DNA of 64,000 bases from Cyclobacteriaceae bacterium (GTDB taxonomy: Bacteria > Bacteroidota > Bacteroidia > Cytophagales > Cyclobacteriaceae), in assembly GCA_016787665.1 (NCBI GenBank), contig JAEUUC010000010.1, positions 124,001-188,000 on the forward strand. The letters are read 5' to 3'. The position numbers were made by a program, and so were the translations under genes. The notes under the pieces were generated by a model. The model saw nothing but the letters and a program-made list of their open reading frames with translations. It had not been told where the DNA came from and did not search any database. Positions within the stretch are counted from its first letter, which is position 1; every line of letters starts with the position of its first letter. Positions 60,201 through 64,000 of the stretch are shown here, one piece after another.

Positions 60201-61049
60201 GTGCAAGCAAGATTAATTGCCATACTATCAATCATGATTTGGTCTCAGAGCTGGGCGCAAAGTCAAAATTCCATTTTTCTCAGAACTCATAATAAGACAC
60301 GACTCTATTGTGTCGAACTACAGGCGCATCAGGCGAAAGTTTACAAAATGGTCTACATTATGGATAAAGCCGGCAGCGGTCCAGTCATTCAAAAAATAGA
60401 CACTTTAGACAAATCCTCGTCAACCCAATACTTCAGCAACGACCACCAGTTGGTTGTTGATGGGAAAAATCAACAATTAAGGGTATCGAAAAAGGTTTTG
60501 CCCCTAACAAGCGTGAACACAAGCTCGGCTCACTACGAACTAAACAAAGGTTACCATTTGAAAAAGTACTTCGGCCTGAGCGACACCTTGAATAAGAAAT
60601 ACCCGCTCTACCATTATTCATTCCGAAATGGGTTTTATAGCTGGGACGCAATTCCAGTAAAAGATGCCAACCCGGAGATATTCAGATCAAATACCGACAG
60701 AGAGGTCAAAAAAGTATATGATAGCCTTGATACTGAGCAGAGCAGATATGTGCGCATGACCAATTTTCTTTTGGCTAATCTTCGTGAACTGTCTGACTCG
60801 ACTCTTATCGACAGTCTGGCCAGCCTGCCACGAGGGCAGACAATCCCGGCCAAGTACTTCGGCACGGTTGTTTATGAGGTTGCCAGGCAAAAGCCGAATT
60901 CTTATTTCAGGGTTGCCGATGCGTTCCCGTCAAATTGGAGCATCATTTTTGGCGCTGTTCAACACGATAAGCGCGTTGTAAAGTCGCTACGGAAAGCGGA
61001 GGGGAGTCCTAAAACTAAAGACGCCTTCTTTAAAGCAATCGGTCGATAA
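60201..61049 (+). CDS. Exported protein of unknown function
   Basis: A 282-residue protein from GTG 60201, giving a signal peptide ending near SWAQ; ATG 60234 would remove half of it. Not recognised. It is rather less GC-rich than its neighbours. Secondary pattern is mixed with many serine, lysine and tyrosine residues, and a region with SLASLPRGQTIPAKYFGTVVY. Probably an ORFan or accessory protein of the envelope. A strong hairpin lies just downstream. Confidence 0.6.
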   Translation: MQARLIAILSIMIWSQSWAQSQNSIFLRTHNKTRLYCVELQAHQAKVYKMVYIMDKAGSGPVIQKIDTLDKSSSTQYFSNDHQLVVDGKNQQLRVSKKVLPLTSVNTSSAHYELNKGYHLKKYFGLSDTLNKKYPLYHYSFRNGFYSWDAIPVKDANPEIFRSNTDREVKKVYDSLDTEQSRYVRMTNFLLANLRELSDSTLIDSLASLPRGQTIPAKYFGTVVYEVARQKPNSYFRVADAFPSNWSIIFGAVQHDKRVVKSLRKAEGSPKTKDAFFKAIGR

Positions 61050-61060
61050 AATGGGAGCCG

Positions 61061-61087
61061 ATTGCGGGCATTGGTGCCCTTCGCAAT
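61061..61087 (+). terminator. Hairpin after the unknown exported gene
   Basis: ATTGCG-GGCA, loop TTGG, TGCC, bulge CTT, CGCAAT. The stem is perfect apart from the bulge. It may end transcription of the upstream + strand gene, or work as a processing hairpin, because only a short T run (ACTTTTGG) follows. Confidence 0.45.
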
Positions 61088-61159
61088 TGGTGGCGGACTT
61101 TTGGTGTGGATACTGACAAATTAATAGTAGGAATTCAAGCCTGCAGGACGATTACACTT

Positions 61160-61513
61160 TCAATAAAACGCATCTTCAATGTGCACGACTTCAGGGGGCC
61201 GCACATGATCGCGGATGGACACGATGTCGTACCGAACGTTGCCCTGCCAGTTAATCTGATACTGGTACTCCACAGCCGCCTCGAGAATGCGATTGATCTT
61301 CTTTTGATCGACAAATTCCTCTGGGTAACCAAACGCATCGGACGAGCGTAATTTCACCTCCACAAACACCAGCCAGTTGTCGCGCTGCGCAATCAGGTCA
61401 ATCTCAGCCCGTCCAGCGCGATAGTTTCGTTCGCGGATAACAAAACCCTTTTCCTGTAAAAAAACAGCTGCACGATCTTCGCCAGCCTTTCCTTTCTTCG
61501 TTTTGTCGCTCAT
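61160..61513 (-). CDS. YraN/UPF0102-family protein
   Basis: A 117-residue protein from ATG 61513. Contains the conserved GEDRAAVFLQEKGF, RNYRAGRAEIDLIA and FVEVKLRSS blocks, which form a PD-(D/E)XK nuclease-like fold with E, D and E-V-K residues. Its biochemical role is unsettled. It diverges from the isomerase gene with 30 bases between the start codons. Confidence 0.92.
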   Translation of the reverse strand: MSDKTKKGKAGEDRAAVFLQEKGFVIRERNYRAGRAEIDLIAQRDNWLVFVEVKLRSSDAFGYPEEFVDQKKINRILEAAVEYQYQINWQGNVRYDIVSIRDHVRPPEVVHIEDAFY

Positions 61514-61527
61514 GCACCCTACCTTTG
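61502..61527 (+). promoter_or_regulatory. Candidate promoter of the isomerase gene
   Basis: TACCTTTG at 61520-61527 matches TAnnTTTG and sits 16 bases before the ATG. TTTG at 61502-61505 is nearer than the usual spacing of 19-21, so the -33 box is uncertain. It overlaps the start of the divergent YraN gene. Confidence 0.45.
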
Positions 61528-61543
61528 CCGGAATTTACGACAC

Positions 61544-62551
61544 ATGTCTACGACCAAAAAATACATTGAATCGTTTACACTGCAATTGGCAGAAGGACTC
61601 AAATTAGGGCAAGCCCTGGATTTTGTGCGGCCGGGTAGCGACATCCGCAATATTGTGATTGCCGGCATGGGCGGCTCCGGCATTGGCGCCAACCTCGTAG
61701 AGTCCTTGACTTTTGGACGTATTCCGATTCCCATTACCGTTTGCAAAACGTACAACATTCCGCAGTTTGTAAGCCCGCATACCCTGTTTATTGCCAGTTC
61801 GTACAGCGGCAACACAGAGGAAACGGTCGCTGCCCTCAACAAAGCGATGTTGAAGCGAGCGGAAGTGATTTGCATTGCTTCAGGTGGCAAAATTCTGGAG
61901 ATCGCCAAGGAATACAACTTACTTTACATTCAGTTACCGGCCGGCTCGGATAGCCCCCGCGCCATGCTGGCCTACAATATGCTGGCCTTGCTGTCACTGT
62001 TGTACCACAGCAACCTGATCGGGGCTGCTTACATCAAAGAAACCGAAAACGCGATTGAGTTTTTGAACCGGGGCGAAAAAGGTATTCAATCGGAAGCCGA
62101 ACTGATTGCTAAAAAACTAAAGGGCAAATTGCCGGTAATCTACTGCGACAGTCGCCTGCACGCCATGGCGCTGCGTTTTCAACAGCAACTGAATGAGAAC
62201 AGCAAGCAAATGGCGCATGTAAACACCTTCCCGGAAATGAACCACAATGAATTAGTGGGTTGGAGTTTCCCCGAAGCCCTGATGCCCATGCTACAGGTAA
62301 TCTATCTCTACTCGGATCACGACCACGAACGCGTGGAAAAGCGCATGGAAATCTGCCGCGACATGTTCGAGAAAAAATCGAACCCGATTATTGATATTAT
62401 TGGTGAAGGTGCTTCCCTGCTGGAACAGTACTACTACCTCATACACCTCACCGATTGGATTTCGTACTACCTGGCCAAAGAAAATGGTGTTGAACCCGAG
62501 CCCATTGAACCGATTATTTACCTGAAAACCGAATTGGAGAAAGTAAAATAG
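61544..62551 (+). CDS. Bifunctional phosphoglucose/phosphomannose isomerase
   Basis: A 335-residue SIS-domain protein from ATG 61544. Signatures: GMGGSGIGANLVES, IASSYSGNTEETVAAL, AGSDSPRAMLAY, and EMNHNELVGW. The small two-SIS form is the bifunctional isomerase seen in bacteria and archaea; it interconverts glucose-6-phosphate or mannose-6-phosphate with fructose-6-phosphate. Only the stop codon separates it from lipB. Confidence 0.9.
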   Translation: MSTTKKYIESFTLQLAEGLKLGQALDFVRPGSDIRNIVIAGMGGSGIGANLVESLTFGRIPIPITVCKTYNIPQFVSPHTLFIASSYSGNTEETVAALNKAMLKRAEVICIASGGKILEIAKEYNLLYIQLPAGSDSPRAMLAYNMLALLSLLYHSNLIGAAYIKETENAIEFLNRGEKGIQSEAELIAKKLKGKLPVIYCDSRLHAMALRFQQQLNENSKQMAHVNTFPEMNHNELVGWSFPEALMPMLQVIYLYSDHDHERVEKRMEICRDMFEKKSNPIIDIIGEGASLLEQYYYLIHLTDWISYYLAKENGVEPEPIEPIIYLKTELEKVK

Positions 62552-63280
62552 GTGACTCAAACCTTGAACCCGGTTTCCAATAAATCAACGCAACTGCTGC
62601 ATCTCGGTCTCGTTGATTATCAGCGCGGATGGGATTACCAAACCCGGCTGTTTGAGGAAATTCTGGCGATCAAAAAGCACAATCGTGAACGAACAGATGG
62701 CGGGCATCAGCCCACGCCCAACTACCTGCTGCTGTGCGAACACCCGCATGTGTATACGCTGGGCAAAAGCGGAGACGAAAAAAACCTGCTGATTCCGGTT
62801 GAAAAATTGTCCTCCGTGGGTGCCACCTTTTACCGCATCAACCGCGGGGGCGACATCACCTACCATGGCCCGGGTCAATTGGTGGTGTACCCGGTCATTG
62901 ACCTGGAAAATTTTTTTACCGACATCCACCGCTACATGCGATCACTGGAGGAAGCCGTGATTCAGACACTCGCGACCTTTGGAATTGAAGGCGGCCGGCT
63001 GCCTGGCTTTACCGGGGTTTGGCTGGAGGGCGAACGTCCGGATCGGGCGCGAAAAATCTGCGCCATGGGTGTCAAAACATCGCGCTGGGTAACGCTTCAC
63101 GGCCTGGCGCTGAACGTTAACCCGGATTTGTCCTACTTTAACTACATCGTGCCGTGCGGAATCGAAAACAAGGCGGTGACCTCCATGCAAAAGGAGCTCA
63201 ACCGGGAACTGCCCATGGTTGAAGTTCAACAGGAACTGGTACGCCAACTTGCCCGCACATTTGAGTTTGTCCTGTATTGA
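62552..63280 (+). CDS. lipB: Octanoyltransferase LipB
   Basis: A 242-residue protein from GTG 62552 directly after the isomerase stop. Motifs: LLCEHPHVYTLGKSG, RINRGGDITYHGPGQLVVYPVIDL, GVKTSRWVTLHGLALNVN with the catalytic lysine, and IVPCGIENKAVTSM with the catalytic cysteine. It moves octanoyl from acyl-carrier protein to lipoyl domains of dehydrogenases. Full family length. Confidence 0.96.
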   Translation: MTQTLNPVSNKSTQLLHLGLVDYQRGWDYQTRLFEEILAIKKHNRERTDGGHQPTPNYLLLCEHPHVYTLGKSGDEKNLLIPVEKLSSVGATFYRINRGGDITYHGPGQLVVYPVIDLENFFTDIHRYMRSLEEAVIQTLATFGIEGGRLPGFTGVWLEGERPDRARKICAMGVKTSRWVTLHGLALNVNPDLSYFNYIVPCGIENKAVTSMQKELNRELPMVEVQQELVRQLARTFEFVLY

Positions 63281-63300
63281 GTCGAAATCAGCTACCTTTG
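63266..63300 (+). promoter_or_regulatory. Candidate promoter inside the lipB end
   Basis: TTTG at 63266-63269 and TACCTTTG at 63293-63300, separated by 23 bases. The -7 element is an exact match. It lies just before the ATG at 63309 and overlaps the end of lipB. Confidence 0.4.
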
Positions 63301-63308
63301 AATCCGGT

Positions 63309-63713
63309 ATGAAGAAAGACATTGAAATACCGGAAGTACAAAACGTGACGTTGGCCGTTGTGCGCGAGAAAAATCTGGTTAATCAGGAGGAGTGGAAGGT
63401 GTATCTGATCAACAATAACAACTTTGCGATCGAAAACACACTGGTAGCCAGCAAGGGATATGGTGAAAAAGATGGTGAGCCGCAGCGCACCTCCACACTG
63501 CGCCATTTTCTTCAAACCGTGCCGGCAAACGGGTCCGTACTCATTGAGCCCATTGATGCTGCGGTGTTCCACCTCACCAACGAATATTGGGTGAGCTACT
63601 ATATCGGCCGGCAGATTTACGATAAACGTTTTGTCTTCGTACCCGAGAGTATCAAAGAAGAAAACCTGACGTTTATCAAAGAACTGGATATGGAGGGCGT
63701 GCTTCACTCCTGA
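63309..63713 (+). CDS. Small conserved protein of unknown function
   Basis: A 134-residue protein from ATG 63309; the frame reaches back into lipB but that part is not likely translated. Mixed beta sequence: NVTLAVVREKNLVNQEEWKVYLINNNNFAIENTLVASKGYG, TLRHFLQTVPANGSVLIEPIDA, and ISFKEE-type tail. No signal peptide or membrane helix. It lies between lipB and a PolB-like exonuclease gene and is probably cytosolic; the family is unknown to me. Confidence 0.7.
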   Translation: MKKDIEIPEVQNVTLAVVREKNLVNQEEWKVYLINNNNFAIENTLVASKGYGEKDGEPQRTSTLRHFLQTVPANGSVLIEPIDAAVFHLTNEYWVSYYIGRQIYDKRFVFVPESIKEENLTFIKELDMEGVLHS

Positions 63714-63740
63714 GTGTAAAAGATTCGTTATCTTTCCTTC

Positions 63741-64000
63741 ATGACGTCCGAGTTTAAAAGCATCCTGTTCCTGGATATTGAGACCATTCGTGGTGTACAG
63801 CATTACGACCAACTTCATGAGCGCCTCAAAACACAATGGGCGCGTAAAGCGAGCTTTCTCAAGCGGGAAGAAGGGCAAACCGATGCCGACTTGTACCACG
63901 ACCGGGCCGGCATCTATGCCGAATTTGGTCAAGTAATTGTCATCGCCCTTGGCAAGTACACTGAAGACGAGAAGGGCCAACCCGGATTAAAAACCCGGTA
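63741..64000 (+). CDS. PolB-like 3'-5' exonuclease, C-terminus cut by window edge
   Basis: ATG 63741 opens a frame that runs to the right edge (86 codons visible). FLDIETIRG is the first exonuclease motif of the DEDD superfamily, and AEFGQVIVIALGKY fits the second strand region of the predicted 3'-5' exonuclease related to the PolB exonuclease domain (PF10108-like). The rest lies outside the window. TATCTTTC just upstream is a near match to a Bacteroidota -7 box. Confidence 0.8.
   Translation, partial: MTSEFKSILFLDIETIRGVQHYDQLHERLKTQWARKASFLKREEGQTDADLYHDRAGIYAEFGQVIVIALGKYTEDEKGQPGLKTR

Noticed and set aside
1..64000. tRNA, rRNA, CRISPR array or riboswitch
   Set aside because: No cloverleaf-like sequence with TTCRA arm, no regular spaced repeats, and no known riboswitch core were noticed on reading; a covariance search was not possible.

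Overview
The window comes from a Bacteroidota chromosome, most likely a gliding Cytophagales-type bacterium. The signs are a TonB-dependent receptor with a carboxypeptidase-regulatory-like N-terminus, lipoproteins with acidic residues after the lipobox cysteine, gldD beside ssb and mutY, promoters of the TTTG-N19-TAnnTTTG type, almost no Shine-Dalgarno sequences, and a PSGKK small basic protein beside rng. By eye GC is about 50%, with one clearly AT-richer stretch at about 17.4-20.1 kb. I saw no tRNA, rRNA, CRISPR array or transposase gene.

Layout. 0-5 kb: a surface lipoprotein running off the left edge and a TonB-dependent receptor. 5-9 kb: a MoxR ATPase divergent from a large exported VWA protein, then a SemiSWEET transporter. 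9-17.4 kb: an amidohydrolase lipoprotein, an exonuclease/GIY-YIG fusion, then a + strand run (small membrane protein, BASS-family transporter, PlsC-like acyltransferase, zinc-ribbon membrane protein, FtsX/MacB permease). 17.4-20.1 kb: an AT-rich accessory island with three minus-strand genes, one coding for a SEFIR-domain protein of a kind linked to antiphage defence. Two genes end in the same 64-bp repeat, and the SEFIR gene sits between 18-bp inverted repeats. 20.1-20.45 kb: a non-coding stretch with a tandem array of 16 degenerate heptamers and a decamer array. 20.45-35 kb: secreted or periplasmic proteins, including two large sortilin/BNR-propeller paralogues, two CotH-like atypical kinase paralogues (one in an operon with a DUF4956 membrane protein and a purple-acid-phosphatase-like enzyme), and a TPR/SLOG-like/cyclase-like signalling protein.

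35-46.7 kb: a long minus-strand run: recG, a sensor-like propeller protein, a lipoprotein, DinB, PBP4 peptidase, a GH3 N-acetylhexosaminidase, two duplicated coiled-coil membrane proteins, N-formylglutamate deformylase, and formimidoylglutamate deiminase fused in frame to a DUF559 nuclease domain. The last two are consecutive steps of histidine breakdown. 46.8-52 kb: the conserved Bacteroidota block gldD-ssb-mutY facing HU, a TPR protein, an AURKAIP1/COX24-like small basic protein and rng; gldE is not beside gldD. 52-64 kb: an S41 tail-specific protease with a coiled-coil partner, htpG, an LPP20/ARPP-1 protein, a MORN-like protein, an ORFan, YraN, phosphoglucose/phosphomannose isomerase, lipB, a small conserved protein, and the start of a PolB-like 3'-5' exonuclease cut by the right edge.

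Most genes are core or ordinary exported functions. The best candidates for something less described are the SEFIR cassette with its repeats, the heptamer array, the DUF4956/CotH-like/phosphatase operon, and the TPR-SLOG-cyclase-like protein. Family names were assigned by reading motifs, not by database search.
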